Source of the DNA: Verrucomicrobiaceae bacterium
GTDB lineage: Bacteria; Verrucomicrobiota; Verrucomicrobiia; Verrucomicrobiales; Verrucomicrobiaceae
Assembly: GCA_016795485.1 (NCBI GenBank)
Contig: JAEUHM010000013.1
Coordinates: forward strand, 1-45,038
DNA length: 45,038 bases
Direction: 5' to 3'
In this document: piece after piece, positions 1-8,616 of the stretch
How positions within the stretch are numbered: position 1 is the first letter of the stretch
How the letters are laid out: each line of letters opens with the position of its first letter
Notes under the pieces: model-generated
Database searches by the model: none
The model's input: only the letters and a program-made list of their open reading frames with translations
What the model was told of the DNA's origin: nothing
Made by a program: the position numbers and the translations under genes

Positions 1-1
1 G

Positions 2-2131
2 ATCCAGAAGCAGGGAGATCTTATTGCTCAGTTGTTGGCAGAGCAGAAGCGTTTGCGTGAGGCGGTTGGTGGCACTGCGGAGGAGATCATGAAAACGGCC
101 GAGGAGAACGTAGCCAAGGCCAACAATCAGAGCGTGGAGGACGTCCGGAAGGGTGTGCAGAAGGCGTTGGCTGAGGCTAAGGCAGAGGTGGCTGCAGCGG
201 GACAGGACAAGGGAAAACTGATCGCCGCACTGGGCAAGCTTATTGACGCAGAGACTGCTGTGGGGCACGAGAACGAATCTATCGTTGCAATGCAGCAGCT
301 TCAGACTCTGCTGGACCGAGAAACCTATCCTGCGGAATGGGCAGTTAATACCCACAAGCTCCTTTTTCTTCTGAAGAAAAGAAGCCCGTTTGACGATGAA
401 CCAATCAAATTACGGACAGAAGCCGTTAGGTGGGCCAGGACGTCTCCAAAACTTGGTGAAGACCACCCAGCGACCCTGGATTTGATGCGGGGCCTTAGTT
501 CTTATCTCTCCGCTGAAGACGAAACGGCGATGCTTCAGACCATCGCCCGCAAACACGAGAAGCTGGCCGGACCTGATGCAGAAGAAACTTTGCTGGCACT
601 CAGAAACTTGGCGGTCTCGCTTGGTGATCGAGCGGCGAGTGAAAAAAGTGATGCTCTGGCTGCCGAAGCAGACCAGCTTTTCAAGAAAGTCATTGGCGCA
701 TACCGCAAGCAGTACGGGCCGGACTCTATCCAGGTAGCGAACATGTCCGTGCGCCAGAGCGAGTTCTTGACGAGTCTTGGAGAACACGCAGAGGCAGAAA
801 AGTCATTGGTGAGTCTGGTCGCACTGATCGAGGAAAAGAAGGGCGCAATGGAGGGAACACTTATCGTTCCTCTCGGTGCCTTAGTCGAGATCAAGCGAGG
901 ACAGAAGGACATCCCGGGTGCCGTTGCAGTGTCGCGACGAATCGTAATGATTAACGAGAAGTTGGAAGGCGCTGAATCAGATAATACCTTAGCGTCGAAG
1001 TCGAACCTGGCCGTCGTGATGATGGACTCAGATGATGCAGGATTGTTGGGAGAAGCAGAAAAGCTCTTGCGCGGCGTGCTGGAAACCCGGATACGGGTTT
1101 TTGGAGCGAGCCAGTCGGTTACGTGGATAACCTTTCGGAATCTCGCTAATTGCCTACAGCGTAGAGGCAAGGCAAAGGAGTGCATCGATATGCACCTGAT
1201 GCGCCTCGAAGCGATCGGCAAAACGCTGGGTGCTGAGAGCGTTGAGTTCGCCTCAAGACTGAGTCAGATCGGCCACGAGTTTAGCACGAGTAAAGACGAG
1301 GAGTTTAGACGCGCTGGACTGCCATTGTTGCAAAAGTCACTCGCTATTCGCGATCTTAATCTGTCCGTGGACAGCGTTGAGATTGTGGAAGACCTCTTCG
1401 CTATCGGCAGCAGTCACCTTTATCTAAAGGAATACATGCAAGCTGAGCCCATTTTCCGCAGGGAGATTGATCTCCGTGAGAAGTATCACCCCAGGCTTAA
1501 GGGTCAGCTTTCTTTTGCCTATTTCGGACTGTTCCGCATCATGAAGAAGTTTGATCGAAATGAAGAGGCAGCGATTTTTGCCCGCAAGGCGCTAGAGCAC
1601 TCGCCAGACGACAAATTGTATCAAGAGGTTGTTGAAGGTCTCAAACCGCCCGCACCAATTGAAAAAGAAGCAGCGCCCGCAATGACCACCTACGCGGACT
1701 TTCGAAAAGAAATCAGTGATCGAGCCAAAGCAGGAAAGCTAACCACGACTAAAGTCAATTTGCCGGTGAAAGCAGGCCGAGTCCATTATATTGAAGGCGA
1801 GTGGAGCGGCGACAAGATGGTAAGAGCAAGTGAGTGGAATGCTGCTGATGATACCAACGGTACGTTTACCTTCTATTACTTCAATCAGCATGGCGTATTG
1901 ATGTCCATCTTCCGTATCCGTGAAGGCACGGATGTGCCTGTGGATGGCGTCAAGAAAGCCACTGACACCTTCAACTTCTTTAGTGGCAAGCTTGTGGGCT
2001 GGAAACGTACCCAGGACGATGCGGAGAAGGTGGAAGATCCGGCCAGTGATGGATTCCTCGAGATAGGCGCAGAAATCCTGGAGGCCGCGGAGAAAGCAAC
2101 GGCTGAAATCATCGAAGCTGGTCCTCCATAG
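2..2131 (+). CDS. Coiled-coil / tetratricopeptide repeat protein, 5' truncated
   Basis: The reading frame is open to the left edge, so the true start lies outside the window; a TTG at 32 is only an internal candidate. The visible part is 709 residues. The first ~75 residues are rich in Ala, Glu, Lys and Gln and look like a coiled coil. Residues ~80-540 contain helical pairs typical of TPR proteins of the kinesin-light-chain type, with recurring Y/F..A, L..A and alternating AE..F/L patterns. After a Pro-rich linker (~545) there is a separate C-terminal domain with aromatic and charged beta-like segments. TPR proteins are protein-binding scaffolds; no enzymatic motif is visible. The next gene starts 18 bases downstream on the same strand, so the two are probably cotranscribed. 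The partner is unknown. The frame is certain, the TPR call likely, the function open. Confidence 0.85.
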   Translation: MQKQGDLIAQLLAEQKRLREAVGGTAEEIMKTAEENVAKANNQSVEDVRKGVQKALAEAKAEVAAAGQDKGKLIAALGKLIDAETAVGHENESIVAMQQLQTLLDRETYPAEWAVNTHKLLFLLKKRSPFDDEPIKLRTEAVRWARTSPKLGEDHPATLDLMRGLSSYLSAEDETAMLQTIARKHEKLAGPDAEETLLALRNLAVSLGDRAASEKSDALAAEADQLFKKVIGAYRKQYGPDSIQVANMSVRQSEFLTSLGEHAEAEKSLVSLVALIEEKKGAMEGTLIVPLGALVEIKRGQKDIPGAVAVSRRIVMINEKLEGAESDNTLASKSNLAVVMMDSDDAGLLGEAEKLLRGVLETRIRVFGASQSVTWITFRNLANCLQRRGKAKECIDMHLMRLEAIGKTLGAESVEFASRLSQIGHEFSTSKDEEFRRAGLPLLQKSLAIRDLNLSVDSVEIVEDLFAIGSSHLYLKEYMQAEPIFRREIDLREKYHPRLKGQLSFAYFGLFRIMKKFDRNEEAAIFARKALEHSPDDKLYQEVVEGLKPPAPIEKEAAPAMTTYADFRKEISDRAKAGKLTTTKVNLPVKAGRVHYIEGEWSGDKMVRASEWNAADDTNGTFTFYYFNQHGVLMSIFRIREGTDVPVDGVKKATDTFNFFSGKLVGWKRTQDDAEKVEDPASDGFLEIGAEILEAAEKATAEIIEAGPP

Positions 2132-2149
2132 CCTTGAGAAGCCCTAACC

Positions 2150-3877
2150 ATGATCCGCATTCTTCGCACGCACTTTGGACGCATCCTGGGAATTGGGGGT
2201 GTCGTGGCGTTCGCGTTAGGAGTCTTTGGCTTTCGCTCCTGCTTTCCGGAGTTGAGCTTGGACACGATCATTTACCGTACCGTGCAGCTCTTCTACTGGG
2301 GCTATTCCCCTTGGGATGCGGGTAAGGAACTGCCTCTGCCTTGGACGCTAGCCGTGGCTCGTTGGCTGGCTCCCGCAGTGCTTTTGGGTGCTTTGTTCAG
2401 CGTGGCTATCAGCGTGTTCGAACAAAAGTGGCAAGCTTGGTGCATTCAACGAATGCGTGGCCATACCATCGTTTGTGGTGCAGGAGAGAAGGGTGGCGTG
2501 CTGGTGGCAGATTTGCAGAATCACGGCCATGCGGTGGTGGTCATCGATCCCTCAGAATCAATCTCCAAGGAGGGTCGTTTGGTGGTAACAGGTGATGCAA
2601 CAGAGCGCGGAGTATTGACGCGTGCCGGCATCGCGCAAGCCAGTCGTCTGGTGGCTCTTACCGGTGATGATCATGACAACCTCGCTATTGCTGTAGCTGC
2701 CGCACAAGCAGCAGGCGCGGATACAGGGCTTTCCATCTTCCTCCACAGCGGTGATGCATCACTTTGCGATCTCTACCAACGCAATCGAGCTCTTACTGCC
2801 TCTCTAGGTGGCGTGCCGGTGCGTGTATTCAATCACTACCGCAACGTAGCTCGGCGGACCCTACAGGATTTTCCGCTCAATCCACAGACGGGGCAAGCGC
2901 ATCTGATTTTACCGGGACTGTCCCGCGTCACGCTGGCACTCGCGGTGGAGTACGCCCTTGTGGGTCATTTCCCTGAAGAGAAGCGCACTCACATTCACCT
3001 CGCAGGTCCAAATGCGGAGGCAGATTTAGCCAAACTACGCATGAAGTATCCTAACATGGATCAGTGCGTCTATTTGCACACGCTTCCAGTGCGGGAGGGG
3101 CAGCGATTTTCTTCAGTCGTGGCAGAAAAGGTGAGATCCCTGGCTACAGACGACTGTTTTGCCATCTGTCCAGGCACAGAAGATGACAACGAGGCCTTCG
3201 GTCATGCGCTTGAACTCTATGAAATGCTCAGTACGCACCTTAACGTACAGTTTCTGCTGGACACTCTCCCCGGTGCTGCTGTCCGCCGTTTGGTGGAAGC
3301 CAGCAGTGAACTCAAGAAGCGCATATCCTTTCTTCCTACTGGCCAGCCTGCTAGCGGATACGAGGCTGTGATCGGCGACTCGCTGGATCGCACCGCTCGT
3401 ATCATCCATGACAATTGGCTGGCAGAGACACGGAAGCAAATCGCCGCCGCGCGTGCTGCGGGTAATGAGGACCTGGCAAAGAAACACGAGATGAAAGGGA
3501 CTTATCGGCAGTGGGGTGAACTCACGGAAGAGCAGAAGGGCGCAAATCGCTCCCAAGCTGACCACATTGCCTTCAAACTCCGTGCTGTGGGCCTTGATCC
3601 GGCATCTGCGACTTCCGAGGCATGGGCTAGATTGAATACTGAAGAGGTAGAAGCACTCGCACGTGTGGAGCATGCCCGCTGGGCTGCGTATCTCTGGATG
3701 ACCGGCTGGACTTACGCCCCAGAACGAAACGATCTGAAGAAGCAGCACCCCAATCTCGTCCCATACGACGATCTGGATGAGCCCACCAAGGACTACGACC
3801 GTGAGGCTGTGCGGAACCTTTGTGAATACCTCCCTCGACAAATAAACACGAACAAACACACCCACAACCGAACATGA
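2150..3877 (+). CDS. Two-TM protein with TrkA-N nucleotide-binding domain and C-terminal RyR domain
   Basis: This 575-residue protein has two predicted membrane helices (about 12-30 and 66-90) flanking a short segment that could be a pore-like or re-entrant loop. A Rossmann TrkA-N (RCK-type) domain follows, with G110-x-G-x-x-G115, an acidic residue after the second strand (D133) and the TGDAT strand at ~147. Residues ~503-555 match the RyR domain in its prokaryotic form: a His-Ala-Arg-Trp-Ala start, GWTYAPERND, the KKQHPNLVPY core and a terminal KDYDRE. TrkA-N domains bind NAD(H) or other nucleotides in potassium channels and transporters. RyR domains were first defined in ryanodine receptors. 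I infer a ligand-gated membrane protein or channel; transport is not shown. Its stop codon overlaps the next ATG (ATGA), which indicates translational coupling. Confidence 0.85.
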   Translation: MIRILRTHFGRILGIGGVVAFALGVFGFRSCFPELSLDTIIYRTVQLFYWGYSPWDAGKELPLPWTLAVARWLAPAVLLGALFSVAISVFEQKWQAWCIQRMRGHTIVCGAGEKGGVLVADLQNHGHAVVVIDPSESISKEGRLVVTGDATERGVLTRAGIAQASRLVALTGDDHDNLAIAVAAAQAAGADTGLSIFLHSGDASLCDLYQRNRALTASLGGVPVRVFNHYRNVARRTLQDFPLNPQTGQAHLILPGLSRVTLALAVEYALVGHFPEEKRTHIHLAGPNAEADLAKLRMKYPNMDQCVYLHTLPVREGQRFSSVVAEKVRSLATDDCFAICPGTEDDNEAFGHALELYEMLSTHLNVQFLLDTLPGAAVRRLVEASSELKKRISFLPTGQPASGYEAVIGDSLDRTARIIHDNWLAETRKQIAAARAAGNEDLAKKHEMKGTYRQWGELTEEQKGANRSQADHIAFKLRAVGLDPASATSEAWARLNTEEVEALARVEHARWAAYLWMTGWTYAPERNDLKKQHPNLVPYDDLDEPTKDYDREAVRNLCEYLPRQINTNKHTHNRT

Positions 3878-4317
3878 ACATACGCCAAATCACCTGTGCA
3901 CTCCTGTGCATATTCACCACAATCGTTTTTGCTCAGAACGGAAACATTGATGTCGCCCCTAAAGATCGCTTCTCCGCTGAGGGCGCGAGTTGGAACATCA
4001 ATGGCGAGACTGGCAACGTGAGAATCCAACTCCGCAAGCTTACCTTCAATCACGGTGGCAACACGGGAACGATCAAACTGGTGTTGTTTGCCAGCAGAAC
4101 ACCCTTCAAACCGGGTGCTAGTGGCTGGCCGATTGCAGAGAGCCGATTGGGTCAACTGAACGAAAGGCAGTTCTACAGTAATTTGTCCAAGAACGCCAAC
4201 CTTGTCCGCCCGCCCGTAGGCACCTACTACGTCACATTGATGGTGCAGGAGTTTTACAATGGCCAATGGAAGATTCAGCGCTCCATGAATGGCACTAAAA
4301 CCACCACTTTTCGTTAA
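3874..4317 (+). CDS. Small secreted protein of unknown function
   Basis: The 147-residue product starts with a clear signal peptide: a basic start, a hydrophobic stretch and cleavage probably after VFA near residue 20. The mature ~127 residues are rich in Asn, Thr and Gly, with alternating beta-strand patterns and no cysteines, which suggests a small beta-sandwich. The ATG sits inside the stop of the RyR/TrkA-N gene (ATGA at 3874-3877), so the two proteins are likely made together and may work on the two sides of the membrane. I recognise no family. The start is well supported by the overlap and the signal peptide. Confidence 0.8.
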   Translation: MNIRQITCALLCIFTTIVFAQNGNIDVAPKDRFSAEGASWNINGETGNVRIQLRKLTFNHGGNTGTIKLVLFASRTPFKPGASGWPIAESRLGQLNERQFYSNLSKNANLVRPPVGTYYVTLMVQEFYNGQWKIQRSMNGTKTTTFR

Positions 4318-4338
4318 CCGGGTTTCATCACACTCCGC

Positions 4339-5196
4339 ATGAAAACATACATCCAGACCCTGATTGCTCTCTTCGCCTCAGCATTGCTCTTACCTGCCGA
4401 GGACAATCACTACAAAGTGCTCAACCAATGGGGAGAAGAGAGTGCACCATGGAAAGACGGCGGTTCTTGGGTCATGGGCAGCCGTTCTGAACAGAACATC
4501 GTAGCCCTGGAGGTAAAGAGTGATGACGGCGGGGAAACGCTGATCGGAACTGTCACTTATGAGGGGGAAGGCCCCATCGGCTTTAAAGGAGAAAGCGGAG
4601 AACCCCACACCTACTACGTGAAAAATGAGTTTGGTGGAGCATGGCATGAAGGTGGAGCCTGGTACATTGGTGATCGGGACAATCAGGAAGTCGTGGCGCT
4701 GAGTCTGAAAAGTGAAGATGGCGGGAGAACTTTAGAAGGCACGATGACCTACAGCGGAGAAGGTGCCATCCGTGTCCGTGCGGCATTGTTTAATGCCTAT
4801 GAAGTAGAGAACCGCTGGGGAGATGCTGCCGAGCCTTGGCGGGCAGGCGGACACTGGACCCTTGGAGGCAGGTTGGAACAAAAGGCGGTCCAGTTCAGCA
4901 TCAAAAGTGATGACGATGGACAAACTCTCACTGGCACCATGACGTATGCCGGTGAAGGCTCAGTAGATTTCCGCGCAAAGCGGGTCAAGCAGAACACTTA
5001 TAAAGTGGAGAACCACTGGGGAGATGCTGCCGAGCCTTGGCACGAAGCGGGCACCTGGAAACTAGGCGGACGTGACGACCAAAACGTCGTCGGTCTTGAA
5101 GTAAAGAGCGAAAACGAGGGCAAAGACTTCAGTGGCACGGTCACATACAAAGGAGAAGGCCCAATTGACTTCCGCGCTCGCATATTTGTTCCTTAA
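4339..5196 (+). CDS. Secreted four-repeat lectin of the OAA / Myxococcus hemagglutinin family
   Basis: This is a 285-residue protein with a signal peptide (cleavage probably after LLLPA) and four tandem repeats of about 62-70 residues starting near residues 25, 94, 157 and 223. Each repeat follows the pattern N-x-W-G, A/E-PW, GG-x-W, GxR-x-x-Q-x-V, KS-x-x-GG-x-TL, GT-x-TY and GEG-x-I-x-F. This is the hallmark of the Oscillatoria agardhii agglutinin family, whose members bind branched high-mannose glycans. OAA has two repeats; the Myxococcus hemagglutinin MBHA has four, like this one. Repeat 2 is degenerate: it has F in place of W in the WG motif and lacks the PW. The signal peptide is notable because OAA itself was found in cell extracts. 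It lies 21 bases after the previous gene. Family assignment is strong; the natural ligand is unknown. Confidence 0.92.
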   Translation: MKTYIQTLIALFASALLLPAEDNHYKVLNQWGEESAPWKDGGSWVMGSRSEQNIVALEVKSDDGGETLIGTVTYEGEGPIGFKGESGEPHTYYVKNEFGGAWHEGGAWYIGDRDNQEVVALSLKSEDGGRTLEGTMTYSGEGAIRVRAALFNAYEVENRWGDAAEPWRAGGHWTLGGRLEQKAVQFSIKSDDDGQTLTGTMTYAGEGSVDFRAKRVKQNTYKVENHWGDAAEPWHEAGTWKLGGRDDQNVVGLEVKSENEGKDFSGTVTYKGEGPIDFRARIFVP

Positions 5197-5214
5197 CCTG
5201 CCATTCTCCAACTT

Positions 5215-5559
5215 ATGAATGACTTCAATCCTGCATCGTACGTCCTTTGGGGCGTTGCCATCCTTCTGGTGTTGTTTATTGGACGTTTCGTCATGCGCCG
5301 TGTCGCCATGATGGACAAAGTATTGCGCCAGTGCCCAAACTGTGGTGGCGATGAGACGTATGGCATTCGCAAAGCAAAGAATAGCACTGTTTACGACTAC
5401 AACTGTCGTCTTTGCGAACACCAGTGGACCTGGGATCAAACTACGCCGTATCCACCCGTTACAGTGCGCCCCGAACTCATCGCTGCGGGCAAAGCTAAGC
5501 TTGCTGAACAGCAGCGAGACAGGCATGGCTCTCACGGTGGCCCCGGCAACTTCGGTTGA
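5215..5559 (+). CDS. Membrane-anchored zinc-ribbon protein
   Basis: The product has 114 residues. One transmembrane helix (about 8-26) is followed by a basic stretch and a treble-clef or zinc-ribbon motif with Cys40-x-x-Cys43 and Cys64-x-x-Cys67, which could hold one Zn(II). The C-terminal tail is rich in Gln, His and Gly. With the short N-terminus outside, the ribbon should face the cytoplasm. Zinc ribbons of this size often mediate nucleic acid or protein contacts, but nothing here fixes the role. The gene is 18 bases downstream of the lectin gene, in the same series. Confidence 0.75.
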   Translation: MNDFNPASYVLWGVAILLVLFIGRFVMRRVAMMDKVLRQCPNCGGDETYGIRKAKNSTVYDYNCRLCEHQWTWDQTTPYPPVTVRPELIAAGKAKLAEQQRDRHGSHGGPGNFG

Positions 5560-5607
5560 GCCCATTACTTCTGTCCAAAATATAGAACCACCACCTACTC
5601 GCTTCTT

Positions 5608-6492
5608 ATGAAACTTCTCTCCGGTGTGATATTGTTCACCGCTCTCTTCACGCCACTGGCCCAGGCCGAATCCTCAGATCGACTCACGACTCTCGTCAAA
5701 GAAGTGGAGGCGTTGGAGAACGAGAGTGCGGCTTGGCCACATTTTGTCCTTTCAAAGTCTGATGAGGAAGGCGGCTATGTGCAGGAGCGCCACACTTGGC
5801 AGCATCCAGAACACCGACTCACTGCAAAGACGAGGGTCTTCGACTATGACGACCATGGAGAACTCACCATCGAGACCGTCATGAAAGAAGGGAAGCTGTT
5901 GTATGTCTTGAAGCGGAGAACCAACACGCCCTTTACCGAGAATGCCAAGACCTCAGTGACCGAGGAGCGGTTCTACTTTGACAACAAGAAGCTCATAGGA
6001 GCCTTTGCCAAATCCGCCTCACTTCCCCCAGATCAAAAGCCTGACATCTCAGGCGTCAAGAATGAGGAACTGCCTCTGGAACAAGTGAAAAACTCAGGGT
6101 CTCTATTTTTGACCCACGTACGCCTAGCTCTCTCCAATACAACACGGATACCTGGCTTGATGGACAGTCTCAAAAAGGAGGATGAAAGCCCCGTCTTAGT
6201 CGATGATGAAGACGAACCCACTGGGCAACCCAAGGTCACGCAAGTGGTGGGCACGTTCAAGGGCATTGAGGAAGGCGACTACTATCACTGGAATATGACC
6301 ACGGAGAAGGGTGAGGACTTGAGCCTCTATATCTGGGAAGCTGGCCCAGATATAGATTCGCTGCTCAAAGAAGCCGACCAGCACGTAGACAAGAAATGCC
6401 GCGTCTACTGGACGAAGCAATCCCGCAACATCCCCGAAGCCGATGGCAACACCGAGGTAGAAGAACTAGTGCGTTACGAGTGGATTAAGTAG
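5608..6492 (+). CDS. Secreted protein of unknown function
   Basis: The 294-residue product has a standard signal peptide ending at LAQA (residue ~20). The mature part is rich in Glu, Asp and Lys, has no cysteine pairs, and shows beta-type segments such as the HTW..HPEHRLTAKTRVFDYDD stretch. No enzyme motif or known family was recognised. It is the last gene of the plus-strand series and ends 4 bases before the stop of the minus-strand series, so the two transcription units converge here with no obvious terminator hairpin between them. Confidence 0.75.
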   Translation: MKLLSGVILFTALFTPLAQAESSDRLTTLVKEVEALENESAAWPHFVLSKSDEEGGYVQERHTWQHPEHRLTAKTRVFDYDDHGELTIETVMKEGKLLYVLKRRTNTPFTENAKTSVTEERFYFDNKKLIGAFAKSASLPPDQKPDISGVKNEELPLEQVKNSGSLFLTHVRLALSNTTRIPGLMDSLKKEDESPVLVDDEDEPTGQPKVTQVVGTFKGIEEGDYYHWNMTTEKGEDLSLYIWEAGPDIDSLLKEADQHVDKKCRVYWTKQSRNIPEADGNTEVEELVRYEWIK

Positions 6493-6496
6493 AGAT

Positions 6497-7153
6497 CTAC
6501 TTTGCAGATAGCGACTTCACTTCGAAGCTGCCTGCCTTGAAGGTGCCAGAGAAGGTGAACTTAGTCCCATCTTCATCGCCCCTAGGCACTTGGGTAAACC
6601 CAGAGCCAGTGAGAGTTCCATTTTTGCCGAAAGTGGGCTTTTCCACTGTCAGAACGCCAGCAAACTTCGGGTTCTCCTTTTCCTTGGCCGCAGCGGCTGC
6701 AATCAGACTCTTTCTCACGTCTCCCAGCCAAGTGGCCTTGCCATCGGTAATGCGGAATGCCTCTGCGTTCTGAGTTTCCCAATTGCCCTGCTGCATTTGC
6801 ACCACTTGAGTGGAGTCCTTGGACCATGCTGCCTCGTGCGTGTTGTTGTTGTAGCTTTGATTAGGACCCAAGTGCCAGACGGCACTCCATGCGATGACTT
6901 TGTCCGCCTTCAAGTCTACCAAACAGGTCGTCTCATCGTCTTTGTATCCGAAGGCATAAAGTCCATTAGGGGACTTGGAACCTTCGATGATCTCGCAGAC
7001 TTTGGATGCCGGTTCAGTGGGCAGGGCACGGGTGCGAATGGCTTGATATTTGGCTTCTTGCTCGCGCAAAGCTTCATCCACCGTTTGGGCGGATGCAGTA
7101 ACCAAAAGTAGCAGCAAGAGCGCTGAGGAGAGAATCGATTTGGTGGTATTCAT
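6497..7153 (-). CDS. Secreted protein of unknown function
   Basis: The 218-residue product has a signal peptide with a poly-Leu core, cut probably after TASA. The middle (residues ~50-145) has the look of a beta-propeller-like or LpqB-like unit: phrases such as SPNGLYAFGY, a WS-containing strand and AAWSKDSTQVV recall the S-P-D-G-K motif of one or two blades. The C-terminus is a short beta domain rich in Gly and Thr. It is the last gene of the minus-strand series, 24 bases after the L,D-transpeptidase gene. The function is unknown; a periplasmic location is likely. Confidence 0.7.
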   Translation of the reverse strand: MNTTKSILSSALLLLLLVTASAQTVDEALREQEAKYQAIRTRALPTEPASKVCEIIEGSKSPNGLYAFGYKDDETTCLVDLKADKVIAWSAVWHLGPNQSYNNNTHEAAWSKDSTQVVQMQQGNWETQNAEAFRITDGKATWLGDVRKSLIAAAAAKEKENPKFAGVLTVEKPTFGKNGTLTGSGFTQVPRGDEDGTKFTFSGTFKAGSFEVKSLSAK

Positions 7154-7177
7154 AATGCAGTTGTGATTGGTGTGAGA

Positions 7178-8182
7178 TTAGTTGGTGAGGATGGAGAAAT
7201 CTTTGCTGGCTTTCCTGACGGCGGCCTCGTCGGTGACCACGATGGTGGCACCAGGGCTGAGTTGGTCGTACACTTTTGCGGCAAACTCCGGTGGAACAAC
7301 CACCCGGGCTGCAAGTTCATCAAAGTCCGTCTTCTTCGGATTATCAGAGGCACTCGCCACGGCCAACCATTTCCGGGCTTTGCGGAAGGGCGCCAGAATG
7401 CTCCACTTTTCACTGCTGCCCTCCAACATGGAGAACACGTGGCCGCCCAGTGGATCGCTGCCGACAATCTCAATCGCTGCCGTGCCGATGGGCGTGCCGT
7501 TACGATAGACATAAATGGCTTTGTCAGCGCTGCTCACTAGGATCGTCACCGGCCCGTCAGCACTCCGCTCGGGACGCCAATCATAACCACCCGCTGGGAG
7601 TGGCTTGATCATGTCGTTCGTGAAGTCCTTTGGTGCGAGAAGAACCCCAGGGTTGGATGCAAAGTGTGGTTCAGTAGCTTTTGTGCCGCCAATGACCACG
7701 GTGCCTCCTTGAGCTGTCAGGTTAAAGAGCAACTTGGAGAAATCATAGGGCATTCGGATGCACCCGTGACTCGCCGGGTAGCCTGGGAGGTTCCCGGAGT
7801 GCATGCAGATGCCAGTCCAAGTCAACCGCTGCATGTGGGGCATGGGCGCATTGGCGTAACTGGAAGAATAGTGAGACTTTTTCTTCTGAAGGATTGTGAA
7901 TACTCCAGAAGGAGTGCTGTGACCTTTGGCACCAGTGCTCACGGAACTTCGTCCCACAAGGATGCCATTGCGATACACATGCATCACTTGATTCGGAATC
8001 GACACCAGCACCATCACCGGGCCTGTGGGTGAGACAACAGGTGCCCACCAGTATTCTCCCGGATTGATCGGACCGGAGGGTCTTCCTGTGGGTGTTCCTT
8101 GGGTGTGCGAGGAGGGTTTCTCCATGGCACTACCCGTGAGGAAGGACGCCAGAAAGAGGACGAGGACTAGGACAAGTCGCAT
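7178..8182 (-). CDS. L,D-transpeptidase (YkuD family) with a degenerate second copy
   Basis: L,D-transpeptidases cross-link peptidoglycan stem peptides through diaminopimelate or attach proteins to the wall in the periplasm. The 334-residue protein has a signal peptide (1-19). A YkuD domain at ~54-168 has the expected motif: H128-x-G130, then S138-H139-G140-C141-x-R143, where C141 is the catalytic cysteine. Residues ~185-334 repeat the start of the same fold (the P-V-x-x-x-V and I/M-x-V-Y-R-N-G strands recur) but lack the SHGCxR motif, so the second half should be non-catalytic. It sits 10 bases after a small secreted-protein gene. The enzyme call is firm; the role of the second half is open. 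Confidence 0.9.
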   Translation of the reverse strand: MRLVLVLVLFLASFLTGSAMEKPSSHTQGTPTGRPSGPINPGEYWWAPVVSPTGPVMVLVSIPNQVMHVYRNGILVGRSSVSTGAKGHSTPSGVFTILQKKKSHYSSSYANAPMPHMQRLTWTGICMHSGNLPGYPASHGCIRMPYDFSKLLFNLTAQGGTVVIGGTKATEPHFASNPGVLLAPKDFTNDMIKPLPAGGYDWRPERSADGPVTILVSSADKAIYVYRNGTPIGTAAIEIVGSDPLGGHVFSMLEGSSEKWSILAPFRKARKWLAVASASDNPKKTDFDELAARVVVPPEFAAKVYDQLSPGATIVVTDEAAVRKASKDFSILTN

Positions 8183-8192
8183 GACAATTGCT

Positions 8193-8585
8193 TTATTGGG
8201 GGATGGTCTTCACCAGTTCGTATTCACCAACGTATCTCGACTCTCCATCTTCATCACGCATGAAGATTTGCAGCTTGCCGTCTTTGCTGACCACGTAGAA
8301 CTGCATGATCGCATGCGCCCAACTGCCGCGGCAAGCGGTTAGAGCCTCGGTGGGGATTTTTTGCTTCTTGTAGTCTGCCTTGTCCACCGTGTGGTAGTTA
8401 CCGGTCACATGGTCGTTTATGAGTTGGCGTTTGCCATCTACGTCCAAGAATAGCTTCCCTCTGGGGATACCGTTGTCGTCATCCTTGAGGTCAAAGTGCC
8501 AGGCAACTTTGGGGTCGGCAGCGAGGAGGCTGATAGGCACGGCGAGCGCGACAGCGAGAAGCATGAGAAGATTGCGTGTGGTCAT
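8193..8585 (-). CDS. Small secreted protein of unknown function
   Basis: I place the start at the ATG at 8585 because it gives a 130-residue protein with a clean signal peptide (cleavage after LLAA). A longer frame to 8804 would run 188 bases into the caspase gene and add a segment with no signal. The mature part is ~108 residues with alternating strands (KVAWHFDL, GKLFLDVDGK, MQFYVVSKDGKLQIF). No family was recognised. It lies 31 bases after the caspase-like gene and 10 before the L,D-transpeptidase gene, and is probably cotranscribed with both. Confidence 0.7.
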   Translation of the reverse strand: MTTRNLLMLLAVALAVPISLLAADPKVAWHFDLKDDDNGIPRGKLFLDVDGKRQLINDHVTGNYHTVDKADYKKQKIPTEALTACRGSWAHAIMQFYVVSKDGKLQIFMRDEDGESRYVGEYELVKTIPQ

Positions 8586-8616
8586 GGTGTTGTGTTTGGT
8601 CTGATGTGTCCTTGGT

